Source of the DNA: Physcia stellaris
Taxonomy: Eukaryota > Ascomycota > Lecanoromycetes > Caliciales > Physciaceae
DNA length: 64,000 bases
Direction of reading: 5' to 3'
Assembly: GCA_018902385.1 (NCBI GenBank)
Contig: JABSSW010000022.1
Span: forward strand, 1 to 64,000
In this document: positions 48,812 through 61,025 of the stretch, in pieces
Layout of the letters: every line of letters starts with the position of its first letter
Position numbering within the stretch: the stretch's first letter is position 1
Program-made: the position numbers and the translations under genes
The notes under the pieces: generated by a model
Seen by the model: only the letters and a program-made list of their open reading frames with translations
The model's database searches: none
What the model was told of the DNA's origin: nothing

Positions 48812-49406
48812 GTCTGCTACAGTCTAGGCTCTGCCAACATGCAACACCAAAAGAAGAGTAGGAGATAATAATATTGAGCGGTTAGAACTTGGTACGGACG
48901 CCGCCATAGTCGATGGCTTTAGGCCAAGTCGACATGACAAGACTATTTGGAAGCTCACATAGTGAGGCTCGCGTACTTGGCTTTCTCTGGCTCATCTAGT
49001 CGTTCTTAGTAGGAATTTGGATGAAAAGCTCCGAAAATGGAGTGTTAGAGGGGAGTAACAAGAAACTGGTAATTGGCCCATAAGCGAGTTGCACGTGATT
49101 AGCCTTATATGCTTGGCATTCGGCCTTCTACAAAACCGCCTGTAGCACCCTCCTAGATAGTCATAATCCACATACCTTACAAACAGGAGCATTGCACTCA
49201 TTTATTGACTGTATCGGGCCTCGATTTCCTGCCCTCCTGCCACTGTGCTAATTATCCTCTTTTCTTGGAGGTTGGTCCAGGATTGCCACATTGGGAGTGC
49301 CAAGACTTTCCAGTGATGCACCTCGGACCAATCACAGAACAACAAACTTCTTCTACGATTAACAAGGCAGTGAACGCTTTCTTGGATTTTGATAGCATGC
49401 AGAAAC
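48812..49406. promoter_or_regulatory. Divergent spacer between 48811 and AP-3 beta
   Basis: 595 bp between a minus-strand gene start and the AP-3 beta start. It should hold both promoters. No named site seen. The frame 49205-49450 overlaps the AP-3 beta first exon in another phase and is a shadow. Confidence 0.4.
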
Positions 49407-51944
49407 ATGGAATCAATATCAAAGATCTCGTCCGTCTTGGACACAGGTAACTGCACTCAAATTTATCATGTGAACAAGTATTTGCTGATGTCATTTGCAG
49501 CACGAGAACTGACCATTGAAGCTGCCCAAGGCGCCGGTTCTGCAAGAAGTTTCGCAACTCGACCAGTCACTAGGGACCTGTCATTTGCACAAATCAAAAA
49601 GCTGCTCGATAGTCGAAATGATCGAGAAATCCTCGAAGGCCTTCGCAAGGTCATCAGTGTGCGTTACGACGCCACAATGTGGCGTACGACTTTTTCTGAT
49701 GTCGGGTCACGCAGATGATGTACCGGTCCAGGCCATGTCTGCCATTCTTCTCGTCCATCGTCAAGAATGTAGCAAGTCCGAACATTGAGATCAAGAAGCT
49801 TGTTTACATATATCTGCTTCACTATGCAGAAACCGAGCCAGACTTGGCCCTACTTTCTATCAACACGATTCAGAAGTCTTTGACCGACCAAAACCCTCAA
49901 GTAAGAGCCTTGGCTCTTAGAGTAATGTCGGGTATCAGGGTGCCTGTAATCAGTCAGATTGTATCCCTCGCTATCAAACGAGGTTGTGGAGATATGAGCC
50001 CCTACGTTCGGAAAGCTGCTGCGTTAGCTATACCGAAATGCTACAAATTGGATCCTAACACGCTGCCACAACTTCTGGACTACTTATCCACTCTGCTTGG
50101 TGACAAACAGTATTTCGTGGTTGGCTCTGCCGTAACCGCATTCCTAGAGATATGTCCGGACCGAATTAGCCTAATCCATAAGCATTACCGCGCCCTTGTC
50201 AAGAAGCTGGTGGACATGGACGAGTGGGGACAACTAGCTACGTTGAGGCTGATGACTATCTACGCTCGCAAATGCTTCCCGAGGAAAACTAGGAGAGCAA
50301 AGCGTAGTAAGACTAAAAGCTTTTATGACGACGAAGCGAACGAAGAGGAAGACGATCCATCAGCACCGGAAGTCCTCATGATAGACCCAGACTTGGAGCT
50401 CTTTCTCAAGGCCTGTAAGTCGTTACTGTCAAGTCGTAACTCTGCAGTCGTTGTATCGGTCGCACGTTGCTTCCTTCACCTCGGTACTCCTGAGTATATC
50501 GAATCAGCTGTTGGTCCTCTGGTAGCTTTATTGCGAGGACCACAAGATATACAGTACATCGCGATGTACAACATTGTCGCTGTGTGCTTACTCCGACCAC
50601 AATCGTTTGTCCAGTATATCAGCCACTTCCTCGTCCACACCTCCGATCCAGTAGATGTCTCCCGCCTGAAATTCGAAGTAATGACCCTTCTCTTTCCTCA
50701 TTGCGAACCGCACATCAAGGAGATGATCCTGAGTGAGCTTGAGCACTTCACGCATTCGGCAAATATAGACATCATCCAAGAAAGCGTTCGCGCAATTGGA
50801 CGCTGCGCCCAAAAGGACAGCCGTGCAGCAGCGCGCTGCCTCCGACTCCTCCTAAAGCAAATATCCAGTCAAGACGGTAACCTGGTTGCCGAATCACTTA
50901 CCGTAATCCGTCACCTTATCCAACAAAACCCCCAAGGACACGTCAAAACCGTCATCCGCCTCGCCAAAAATCTCGACACCACCACGAACCCGCAAGCTCG
51001 CGCAAGCATCATCTGGCTCGTAGGCGAATTCAGCCATGTAGCCGATGAAGAGAACATCGCACCCGACGTCCTCCGCATCCTAGCCAAAGGCTTCGCAGAC
51101 GAATCCGAAGCCGCGAAACTACAGATCGTGCTCCTCGCCGCAAAAGTCTACCTGCACCACCTAAACCGCACCGAACCAGACCAACCACAGCCCGCACAAG
51201 AAACCCCCCAAGCTTCACCACCATCTCTAGACCCCCAATACGAGAACCCCTTCCGAGAACCCAGCGACAGTCCTCCTCCCCCACCACCAAACCCAGAATC
51301 AGCGCCCAAGGAGGAGGACTCCTCCCCCGTCCCAGCCCTCTGGTCCCACATCCTCCTCCTCTCCCGCTACGACACCTCCTACGACCTGCGCGACCGCACG
51401 CGCCTCTACAAATCCCTCCTCTCGGACCCGCGCAGCACCCAACTCGCCTCGCTCCTGCTGCTCGCGCCGAAACCCGTCCCTCATACGCCGAGCCCCTCGG
51501 AGAGCAGTAAAGGTCTTTTGCTCGGGAGCGCGAGTCTGGTGATTGGCATCGAGAGCGGTGGTGCTGCTGCTGCGGGGGCGTTGGCGGGGAGTGAGTGGAT
51601 GCCTGAGTGGGTTCAGGGGGCGAGGAGCCGGATCCGAGGGTCAGGGATGAGAAGGGGGAGAGGGTGGAGTATGGTCAACGGAGGAGTGTGCCGGCGGGGG
51701 AGAGGCTGGATGTTGCTAGGGAGAAGGGCGGTGGGGGTGCTGGGGGTGTTGGGCTTGTGGCGGGGGAGCGAATAAGGATAAGAGTCTTGATGATTGGTTG
51801 GCTGAGGATGAGGGAGAGGAGGAGAGTGAGAGCGGGAGCGAGGAAAGTGAAGAGGAAAGTAGTGGGAGTGAGGAAGAGACGGATGAGGAGAGTGAAGAGG
51901 AGGATGATAGTGAGAGGGCGAGGCTTGTCGGAGGTCGTGCTTGA
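49407..51944 (+). CDS. AP-3 adaptor complex subunit beta, Apl6 (809 aa, two apparent frameshifts)
   Basis: Exons 49407-49446, 49501-49658 and 49715-51944; introns of 54 and 56 nt. Begins MESISKISSVLDTARELTIEAA, then IKKLLDSRNDREILEGLRKVISMMYRS, the typical fungal AP-3 beta start. The HEAT/ARM adaptin trunk covers residues about 40-500 (IEIKKLVYIYLLHYAE, TIQKSL, ASIIWLVGEFS). A Pro-rich hinge and an acidic Ser/Glu tail (SLDDWLAEDEGEEESESG) follow. AP-3 sorts cargo from Golgi/endosome to vacuole. The tail reads through only if the G5 runs at 51616-51620 and 51762-51766 each had one more G; total length is then divisible by three and ends at TGA 51942. Otherwise the frame ends at 51775. I suspect homopolymer errors. 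Confidence 0.92.
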
Positions 51945-52125
51945 GATGTAAAGATGCACTACCATTGTTGGAAGGACTGGATGAGAGCTTGGTTCATGAA
52001 TCGAGCAAACAAACTCTTCAAGACAGTTCGCTGTGGTATTTTCCAAAGGCCCCCTTTTCCCAGCCAGACCTGTACTTGCCAAACGCCGTTCTATATATCT
52101 CAGGACAAGCCAATGCAGCCTGTTT

Positions 52126-53754
52126 TCACCCTATTGATTGCTCCATCTCGTTTATGTAGAGCTTGATATGTGAATCCATCTTCAGGTACTCGTCCTTCGC
52201 CGAGTGTATCTCATTCTCGATGTTTTCCTTCAGGTCAGCCATCTACCCAGAAAAATTAGCAACCCCAGTCACTACTCGTATCCGGCGAAAGGACCGCCTG
52301 ATGCAACAACAAAACATACCTTCTTCTCAGTCTGCTCGATCCGAACCCTCCTCCGTTCCATCTCCCTCCCCTTCTCCGCCCTCTCCTCCGTCAAGCGCCG
52401 ATGCACCCCCCTCAACTCCTCCATCTTCTCCTTCGCCGTCTTGGCCTTCTCCTGGCTCTGCTGTCTCACGCCCTCCGTCCGCTCAAGCCATCTCTTCAAC
52501 TGCCTCTGCAGCAGCGCTTCCGTCCTCTCCACTTCTCGGACATTGTTCCCTCTCTCACTTAATGCATCTCGTCTTCGCGCCGCCTTGAGGGTTTCTTCAT
52601 CCTCTTTGTGCAGCTCCACGGAGATTTCGTCCAGGATCTTAGTACAGGAAGCGATGTCGTTGGACACGACGCCGAAGGTATCGGTACTGGTTTGGAGGGC
52701 GCGGGTGCGTTTCTCGAGGCTGTCGATCTGGGTTCGATCCCGGACGAGATTATCGGAAAGCTCAGTCACTTTGGCTTCAAGTGCTGCGGGCGATTGGGAG
52801 ACGTAGGGGCGCAATTTTTCGCATTCTTGTTTGACGAGGAGGCAGCGCTCGGTTTTCTCCTCCAGGGCGCCTTGCAAGTGACCTTTGTCGGCGCGTACTC
52901 GCTCAAGGCGTTCCGCTACGCGTTCTTGACCTTTCTTGAGCTCCAGTAGACGAGCTTTGAGTTCGTCATTGCGTTTGGTCTTTTCCTTGACCAGGACTTC
53001 TTGGGTTTTGCGCTGTGATCGCATCTCGTCCAGGCGGGCTTCCATGTCTTGGTTTTCGATATAGAGGGTTTCTATGCGAGCTTTTGTGGTCTCGGACTTT
53101 TCGAAGTGCTCGTCTATGGTAGGCGATTGCTCTTCTCGGAAGCGAACAAAATTGATGATGTAGCAGAAGATCTTGGCGAGGCGATCATGGGTCGGTTTGT
53201 GCAGGTCTTGGAAGGAAAAGTCGTGGATACCACACTATTATCCCATGTTATATATTAGTCCTTACTTCTCAATAGTACAGTGTTGCAAAGTTGTATGCGA
53301 ACCTCTGTTAGCAGCTTCCGAAGCGAAACGTAGAACCCCATAAGATTTCTTGTATCTGCTGGCACAATCTCGCCATATTCTCCACAAATATCGTCCGCTG
53401 CAGCGCGCATTGCTGGCTCCACCGTCTCGCGTGTTGTGTTCATTAAGATCTCAGCGAACCATTCGAAGACCTTCTGAACTTGTTGGGGATTGGGTTTGTG
53501 GAGGTCTTCAAGCAGGAAGGGCACACCAATTTCTGTGATGCAGCCAACAATTTCGCTATCTTTCTACAATGTTGTTAGCCTCTGAATGGGTTTAAGATTC
53601 GAAATGTCGCGGGAATTGCGACAACAGAACGATTGTCGAAACGTACCAGGCGCATAGGATCATCGCTCTCATGCTGTTGCTGCTTGCCGCGGCCATTGGT
53701 GTTGTGGGAAGTCTGCGATCGAATTTGTTGACTCATTCTGCCGTTGAAGTCCAT
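52126..53754 (-). CDS. Kinetochore protein Nuf2 (466 aa)
   Basis: Four exons on the minus strand: 53754-53647, 53563-53303, 53234-52320 and 52242-52126; introns of 83, 68 and 77 nt, all in phase 0. After a disordered start comes the calponin-homology domain (residues about 36-150: [64 protein letters not shown]). A coiled coil then runs to the end (about 165-466; heptads rich in Glu, Lys, Arg). Nuf2 pairs with Ndc80, and their CH domains bind microtubules at the outer kinetochore. Length is near the family norm (about 450). Converges with AP-3 beta, 181 bp apart. Confidence 0.93.
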
Positions 53755-54049
53755 AGCATAAACCTTAAGACGGAATCGAAGCTGTACTAGTATTGCAATG
53801 CCTTCAGGTACGTCCGTCGTGCGGTGATTAAGAGATGAGTTTCTCCAGAGGTGTAAATAAACAAAGCGAACTGATGTAGCCTAGCGCGTAGATTAGATAA
53901 GGCACAAATGCCAAGCAAGCTTTGTTGCACATTGTCCACTTCACATGAACCTCTGGAGCCCTTTCTCAAAAGCGATGCACATAAAAAGAGAAAAATACAG
54001 ATTTTAAAAAAGTCAACTGATTGTGCATCCCCACCCCAAGAAAAATTCG

Positions 54050-54135
54050 AGGTCTTGCCAAGATTCGAACTTGGGTTACCGGAAGATTTCAAGTATTCTC
54101 AAAATCCGGTGTGATAACCACTACACTACAAAACC
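54050..54135 (-). tRNA. tRNA-Gln(UUG) with a 14-nt intron
   Basis: Minus strand. Acceptor GGTTTTG pairs with CAAGACC (one G-T), discriminator T. The D arm is GTG/CAC with loop AGTGGTTA. The anticodon stem CCGGA/TCCGG is perfect, with anticodon TTG followed by A37 and a 14-nt intron. The T arm is CCAAG/CTTGG around TTCGAAT. Length is 86 nt, 72 after intron removal. The intron sits just 3' of position 37, where nuclear tRNA introns lie. Confidence 0.93.
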
Positions 54136-54953
54136 GCCAGAGCGAAATTTGATTTCGGTAGGCAGCAGTGCTCTTAATTTATTATATATTCTTTGTCTAT
54201 ATTTTACGGTCAGAATATATCTCTCGTTAGACAAATCAAATGACGAATTTGCAAGAATGGCGGATGTACCTAATTATGTAGATGTTGCCAGTAATCGCTA
54301 ACAAGCTTTTCTGGCAGGATTTGAATTTTCACTTCTCCTTGATCAAAGAGAGCAATCCAGACAAAGCACTGGAGCTAATGTTTGAAACTTTTGAGAGTAT
54401 GGAATTAATAATGTTGGTGTATGAACCTTTACAAGCTAATCGGACTAAAGTATGCGTAGTAATACAAGCAGTCACTGGATGATGCTATTGCGGATGATTA
54501 GCCAGCTGAAATTCAGACGAAGACACGGGCGACTCTATTTCGGACGGCTCCCCGTCAATGATTTGCGTACTATCATTAACATTCGAATCTCGATGACAGA
54601 ACGTTTAGATCCTTTGACGAAGCTCAATCCATTACGTGGTCCTACCCATCTGATTGGCAGATTCATGAACGTACTCTGTCTTCAGTGGCTCCGAAACCCT
54701 ATCTTTTCGAATTGGTATACCCTTGATTGATGGAGCTGCTTTTCTGACGCTGACAGACAAAGGGATAGGGTAAGTTGGGATCGCGGTGATGTCTCACTTG
54801 AGTTGGCTGGAGGAACATCTGAGCCGAAAAGACAATCCATGCTGCAAACCATGAATATCCTTGCGAGATGGATGCTACTACAAATATCATCAGCAAGGGG
54901 ATGCATAATTGAATCGATCCAGCTTTTATTGTAACATGCCTTGTCTGACTCCG
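54136..54953. other. Intergenic, no gene supported
   Basis: 818 bp. AT-rich at 54150-54300. Minus and plus frames of 60-114 codons overlap each other (54452-54730, 54682-55026) without motifs. It is the 3' flank of the F-box gene and 5' flank of the tRNA gene. Confidence 0.5.
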
Positions 54954-57473
54954 TCAAATCGTAAGGGTCTTCCAATCCTCTGGGAGGCCGCAAACACCTT
55001 TGAATGTCCATCTCCGCGAGTACCACGCCTCAATAACCATGTCATCCGTCATGCCTGCCCTCTTCCATTTTCTCACTTGCTCTCTCATCCACTCTTCCCT
55101 TCGCTCTCGCGCCGCCTGCGCAGCTGCGGGATAATAATGTTCGATCAGCCCGCAATCAGGCGCCGGTGTCACTTTGAACTCCGTGCTTCTAGGGAAAGAC
55201 CACCACCTTGCCTTAGAGTCTTCAGGCGTTCTAGCACGAGGACGGCCGGGAAGCTCGACGTGATATCCGTCATCGTGCAGTGCACACTGGCACACAACCC
55301 CTTGTGAGCCGTGATAGTAGCTCCGTAATAAATCTGGGTCGATCTTCTCGAAGTTTCCGAAGGCATGTGAACGGGGCGGAAACGTTGCAAGAAAAGGGTT
55401 CGAGTAGCTCATGTCGAAGACGTTCAATGCAATGTGATCATTGCTTGAGGCTAAAGAGCCCCATACATATATGTAAAGCCCCTGTCTGTTTTTGGCACGG
55501 TAGTATTGAAGCTCCGTGTGCCAGCGTGTCTGCAGGATTTGGAGACCACCCAGATCGTCTGAAACATCCAGAGACGACTTCCCTGCGCAGCTTTTTGGCC
55601 GATTCCGTATGGGACTGGCCATATGGATACCGCCCATGCCAGGATCTAGGGAACGTACACGTTTGGCCTGGATCTCGACGCAACAATTCGGACTTCCTGT
55701 GTACGTTTGGATGGGGAATGCGTTTTCTTGCCCGGAATGCCCGTCTCGAATATTGCGCCATAGTGAGCCAGGTATCTCGTAAACATACAGTTCAGGCCTT
55801 TGATCAACTTCTAAAACATTCTGCCAGATGACAGCGATTTGTGCGGTAGCGTCCATAGCCTGGAGAGATCCTATTGTAATGTTTCGATATTCACAATGTC
55901 CACTGGGGGAAAGGAGCTTCGCGACGGGAATAAGACTGTCTGTACTACTCGCCTGATCGACGATCACACTATCATCTTTGTGCAAATCTGACACGAATTG
56001 CTTATTTGCAGTATATGTCTCGTTGCTTAAGCGCAGAATATATAGTTGCCCAGACTCGCCATGGACAGCCACATGAGTTAAATACGCCTGAGGCGGGATA
56101 CCTGCTACAGATTCTACTTGGGAACCCTGAGGCATCTGATTAGTAGGCAGCTTGATGGTAATGTTTCACTTAGGCTAACTTACATCTGCTCTCGGCAAAG
56201 ATCCTAGAAGAACCCATTTCGTTCCTTCTGAGCTAGCGGTTGTCCGTGTTACTTCAGCTTGGTTATCAGCCCCTCCAGGAGTAGACATTGTAGAAGCTGG
56301 CATATCCTTGAGGGATTCAAGCTTGTACGCTAGCCCGTCTTTGGAATACGCCTTGTTCGATTCAACGCGGTAGTATTCAACACGATCGGCGAATATGATA
56401 GAGATGTTCCACGCCTCCGATTGCCCTGCGACAGCAGTGCTGTGAATATCAATATAGTCACTGCTAGTGGGCAACTTAATTGAACCGATATAGCGAGGCC
56501 TTGCTGACAAGCAGAATTGGTATAGGACTATATTACGAGAGGAATCAGCACCCGAAACATGAGTCGACTTCGTGATCAAAGCTCCGATAGGTGTCCCATC
56601 GATGCAGAACCGAGCCCCACAAGCTCGATCTGGCAGACATGTAACGTCAAGCGGACATTCGGCAGCTAGCGGGAGGCGAAAGTCGATTTTACACAGCCGG
56701 TAACGCACTCGCCATGGGTCCTTCATTGCAGGATTCTTGACAAAATCGGCATCTTGATCAAGTTGCCTTTGCAATTGACGGAGTCTGGCGTCCTTGGCCT
56801 CCTTAGGTGCCGTTACCTGGTGGAGATCAACAAGTGATTCTAAGATATAAGAGTTGGTCATTATCATTTTGTACCACGTTCGGCAGGTTAATCGAACAGC
56901 GTCTATTGCAGAGATGGGCAACCGGGTGAGAATGAGGTTAAACACCTCGAGCGGCAATTTGGCAAAAGGACTTAGTTGTTGAGTGCCTGAGGGCTCCTGT
57001 AAAATCTGTAAATCCTTGATACCCCCGTGCGTCTTGAGGTACGTCCCACCCATGGATGGAAAAGGGCAATGGAGAAGACTGGAAAGGATTCCAAAGCTGT
57101 GTCTGTTATCTGGTAGTAAAGCGTCGGCAATTTTGACGGCTTCTTTGTATCTATCCCAACGTTTCCCTCCCGATAGCCCGGTCATATTATCCCCTTGTCC
57201 GTTATCTTGGCCTTCGACAACGGTATGAACTACTGTAAAATTGAGGAAGGGTAAGGTGGCAACATGAAGCTCCCGTCCGGGATGCCGAGATACTGAGATG
57301 GTGATCAAGTGTAGGAGAATACCAAAGGGTGCAAGGCATAAAGTTGAGAAGATCTTCTGGTGTCCCAGAAAGATAGATAACAAAATGAACGAGCAGAAGA
57401 GTCTTTCACCTACCGCGAAACCCTTTTGTGTAATTATGGATCGATGCTGCCTGCCCACATCGGATTTTCTCAA
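54954..57473 (-). CDS. F-box protein with large C-terminal domain (823 aa as modelled)
   Basis: Two exons on the minus strand: 57473-56184 and 56135-54954; a 48-nt intron in phase 0. The F-box lies at residues about 168-204 (PFAKLPLEVFNLILTRLP, then AVRLTCRTWYKMI). The C-terminal part alternates beta-rich stretches with DxxxHGE-type turns and has no repeat I can name. F-box proteins recruit substrates to SCF ubiquitin ligases through Skp1. The start is unsure: the longest frame has a hydrophobic segment at residues 27-62, odd for an F-box protein, and Met at 57185 (residue 97) may be the true start, leaving 727 aa. Confidence 0.82.
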
Positions 57474-58620
57474 TACAAGGACTGTGGGTCGCTTGCCGCG
57501 TTTCGTCGCTTCACGAAACAGTCGAGAATATCTTTAGGCTGCAAGAATACGTCCGTACTCCGTACTTGTGATGTTATTATACCAGAAGCACCAGGAGGTC
57601 CAAATATCTCAGCTACAAGGCTAGCTTGAGTTCCCCGTCACATTATCGCGAATGCCCTGCTCCGGATATAAGTAGCCCCTAAGGGACCTTTCCTAAGAAG
57701 AGAATATTAAAATCGCGATGACCATCGACAGGTGCCGGCTACACCTTCCTGCAGAAATAAGCAATGCTTCGGGTGAGTAATACTTGGCCCGGGTATTCTT
57801 TCAAGGTAGAACTAAGGTACTCGTAAGCTTTCGGCTAGTGGGTAATGTACCTCCGGCAGGTCATTTGACAGCTGCTCGACCAAGGGAGTCTGCAGTGGTA
57901 TTTGCCACCGTCGCTCGTCAGTACGGTAGTGGTTGTTCATACCAGTGCAGGAACAGCAATGACTTAAACAACCGCCACGATTGATGAAGAAAACAGTCAA
58001 GAATCTCTCACATCGCTTAGAACTAAGGTAGCCACTACGGAGTAAGGTAGCCAAAGCTCACCTTTCCCGTGTGCTAGGCCGATTTTTAGTCTATGTGACT
58101 ATCGATTTCCCTCTCTGACTGATTCGTCTGCCCAGTGTGCATAACAGTCTCACTCAGACTCGGCCAGAGACGCCCTGCGAGCCAACCTCATTCTTCGTCA
58201 GCCAATTTCTGGTGAACGTGCGTAGGACAGGGGTTTGCTGTTTCCTGGGAATTGTGCATCTTGCATCTTGCAGCACGCGTGGGGCACCTTCGGAATTCGA
58301 TTGCGCTGCAAATTGATCCAATTGACACTCCAAGCGCACGACTCCACGACGTCAACATCTTCGCTGCAGGAGGAGAAGGCAGACGGATCCGTCCTCACAC
58401 TTCGCAACCGATACAAACGGCAAGCTCAAGGCCGATCGACGGAGGAGGGCACTCCTTGGGACTTCGGGGCGATCCGAGTTGCAACTCCCATCGTGCACCT
58501 TATCGAGGACCTTTGTGTAACCTCCCCACGCATCCTCTTTTTGCTCTCTCGGCTGTCACTTGTTGCTCTACAATACACCAAAAAGATCTCTTTCGCTCCA
58601 ATTGTCGTCCACTGATCATC
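57474..58620. promoter_or_regulatory. Divergent spacer upstream of the F-box and Cys/His-module genes
   Basis: 1.15 kb. Contains a frame (58252 onward) that is open into the Cys/His-module gene, but its upstream part reads as leader sequence. No other gene is supported. Confidence 0.4.
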
Positions 58621-59880
58621 ATGAGTTCCCCTACCCAAGGTGACGCTGGAGGCTCTGGTGACAAGCCTCCAGGTCTTACTAGGTTCATGCGAAGGGCCAG
58701 CAAGGTGCTTCGCAAGTCAAGCTCGAAAAGAGAGTCGTCCTCAAGCGCTCAAGAAGAACGCTCACTGGTCACCTCTGCTGCTGCAGGCATCCCAATTCCT
58801 GAACAGGCAACCAGGTATGTATACAGCGGGTGATTTTGATCCAAGTTGCCGATATTTTCTGACTTTGCGAAAGTGATCCTGAGGAAACAGGAGAGGCACC
58901 CGCCGTTGAGGACTCCGCCACGGCTCCTGCCAATACACCCTCTGCCACTGCTGCTGCACCATCTGTTCCTGCCGCGATACAGCAATCCATCAGAGACATC
59001 AAACCGAGCACAACGCTCTCTAGTGCGCGAGTGGCTAAAACCGCTGCTGCCAGTAGCGCTATCCAAGAAGAGAAGGCGCGCGCCTTGTTCGCTAAATACG
59101 GCTTGACACTGGAGATTGGAGAATGGACACCACCCGTCAATGCCGATGCTGAGAGGATCGAGAAGAAGATTCGCATAAGGATCTATCGGACCTGCCATCG
59201 CTGCCAGACGACGTTTGGCGCCGACAAAACCTGCAATAATTGCAAGCACACACGCTGCAAGAAATGCACCCGCTACCCTGTGGCAAAGACATCAAGCGAC
59301 GGGAAAAAGGACGGGAAGAAAAAGGCTCCGGATCGGGGGGTGATTGCTATCGACACGAGTCCTAAAATGATCCCCTTGACAATGCGTTCGCGTGTCACTG
59401 GGAAAGATATGGAGAGGAGGGCACCCAAGCAGAGGGTACGCAGGACATGCCATATGTGTAGCGCTCTCTTCATAGGGAAGGCTGAGGAATGTGCGGGTTG
59501 CAAGCACCTTCGCTGCCGCAAATGTCCCCGTGACCCGTAAGTCGATCACAATCACAATCCATCCTTACATACTGACCTGCTACAGGCCCAAGCTTGACAA
59601 ATATCCTGATGGCTACCCTGGCGATAGGGAGGAAATGTATCCCTTGGTGACGCGCCATCGCAAGAAAGTCAGAGTTCACGTAAGATGGACATGCCACTCA
59701 TGTCAGGCATCATTCAAAGACGGCGAGAAGACGTGCGCTGGCTGTGGGCACCAGCGCTGCGATGACTGCCCCCGTCATCCTCCCAAAAAAGTAAAAACCG
59801 AGTTCGAGGAGGAAGCGGTTCGAAGCGTGGAAGAGAAATTGAAGAACTTGGGCCTTTCGCCTCAAGCCTCGGCAGCATGA
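58621..59880 (+). CDS. Protein with three tandem Cys/His zinc-type modules (383 aa)
   Basis: Exons 58621-58814, 58874-59536 and 59586-59880; introns of 59 and 49 nt in phase. The N-terminus is Ser/Ala/Pro-rich and basic. Three modules share the spacing C-x2-C-x9/10-C-x2-C-x-H-x2-C-x2-C: residues 172-196, 257-282 and 322-347. Each has seven candidate zinc ligands, the consensus TCHxC...CxxCxHxRCxxCxR and basic linkers. The spacing is close to RING/FYVE-like treble clefs but not identical. I do not recognise a named family. Start MSSPTQ is preferred (ATCATCATGAGT); the frame is open upstream to 58252. No signal peptide or membrane segment. Confidence 0.82.
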
Positions 59881-61025
59881 CTGTCAGACACGGGACACGA
59901 CAGCACAGATCCTTTTCCTTAGTGATATCACGACCTACGGATTGATGACGGCGAGCAAGTGGTTTGAAGATTTGGCGGAAATCTGAATGATGATTGATGT
60001 TTCCTACTTTACTATCTGCTTTTCGAATCAGTATGCCTCATTGCTACGCTACGCAACTTAGCATTCAAATCATTCTAGTCGACTACCATTCTCGACTTCT
60101 GCAAAGCAACGACTGTCCATCCGCGGTGCTAAATTCAACATAGATTATTACATTTACTAACCAGTCGTAGGGTCGACAGGGGAGCTCAACCTGATCAAGG
60201 TCAAGCTCAGGCTCATGCAGGTTGGTGTTCGTTCGGTGCTTCCATTACCCAATACGCCGGTTCGTGGATTGTGATAGTGATACAGCCGCATAGGTTGATG
60301 GCCTCAGTGCTCCTACCCGCGATCACGGAGTTGACCGAAGGTGAATCTAGAAGTCTAGAAACTAGACATGTTGCAAAGTGGGATCAGCACAACCCGTTAT
60401 CGTGGGAAGGCCTAGGGAGCGGTCCGTAGCGGTGAGAGTGGGACTGGGACTGCCGAGGTTGATGTTGCTTTCTGCGAATTCTTACTTACATGTATCATGC
60501 CCAGCACGCCCAATTGGTTCGTGGTGACACGGCAGGTGGGAGCGAGCTGAAAAGTCAATAGTCCCACTACTGCTTACGCCACAGATATCCAAATTATTGC
60601 GATCCCCTGTCAGAGGAATCATTGACCTCTGCCCGACCATTGTTTGACACGAACGCTGCCCTTCTTGCCAATTCCAATCACTTCAATGATGACAGATAGA
60701 CCTTCTTCTCATGATCCGGCAGAGAATAAAAATATCGAGCCGCTCGGTACTTCATCCCACTAAGGCATGGACAGCACAGCGTTTCAATCCCATTTCGATG
60801 GAAGAATGGTGAGACCACGAACATTGAAACCACATCGATTACTGGAACCGCTGGCTTCATTCTGATGCATTCGCTGCATCTGCATCGATTCGGATGGACC
60901 TAATATATGAATCTCATTGCTGTTGCCCGGTCTCGGCCCGGCCCACTGAGACTCTTAAGCGTACATGATCACATTTAATACAAAGTAAATGGGCAATGTC
61001 AAAGTGAAGAGGTGTAAGGATGACC
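59881..61025. other. Intergenic, no gene supported
   Basis: 1.15 kb between the Cys/His-module gene and the P450, which are convergent. Only a 60-codon minus frame (60678-60860), without motif. Confidence 0.5.
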
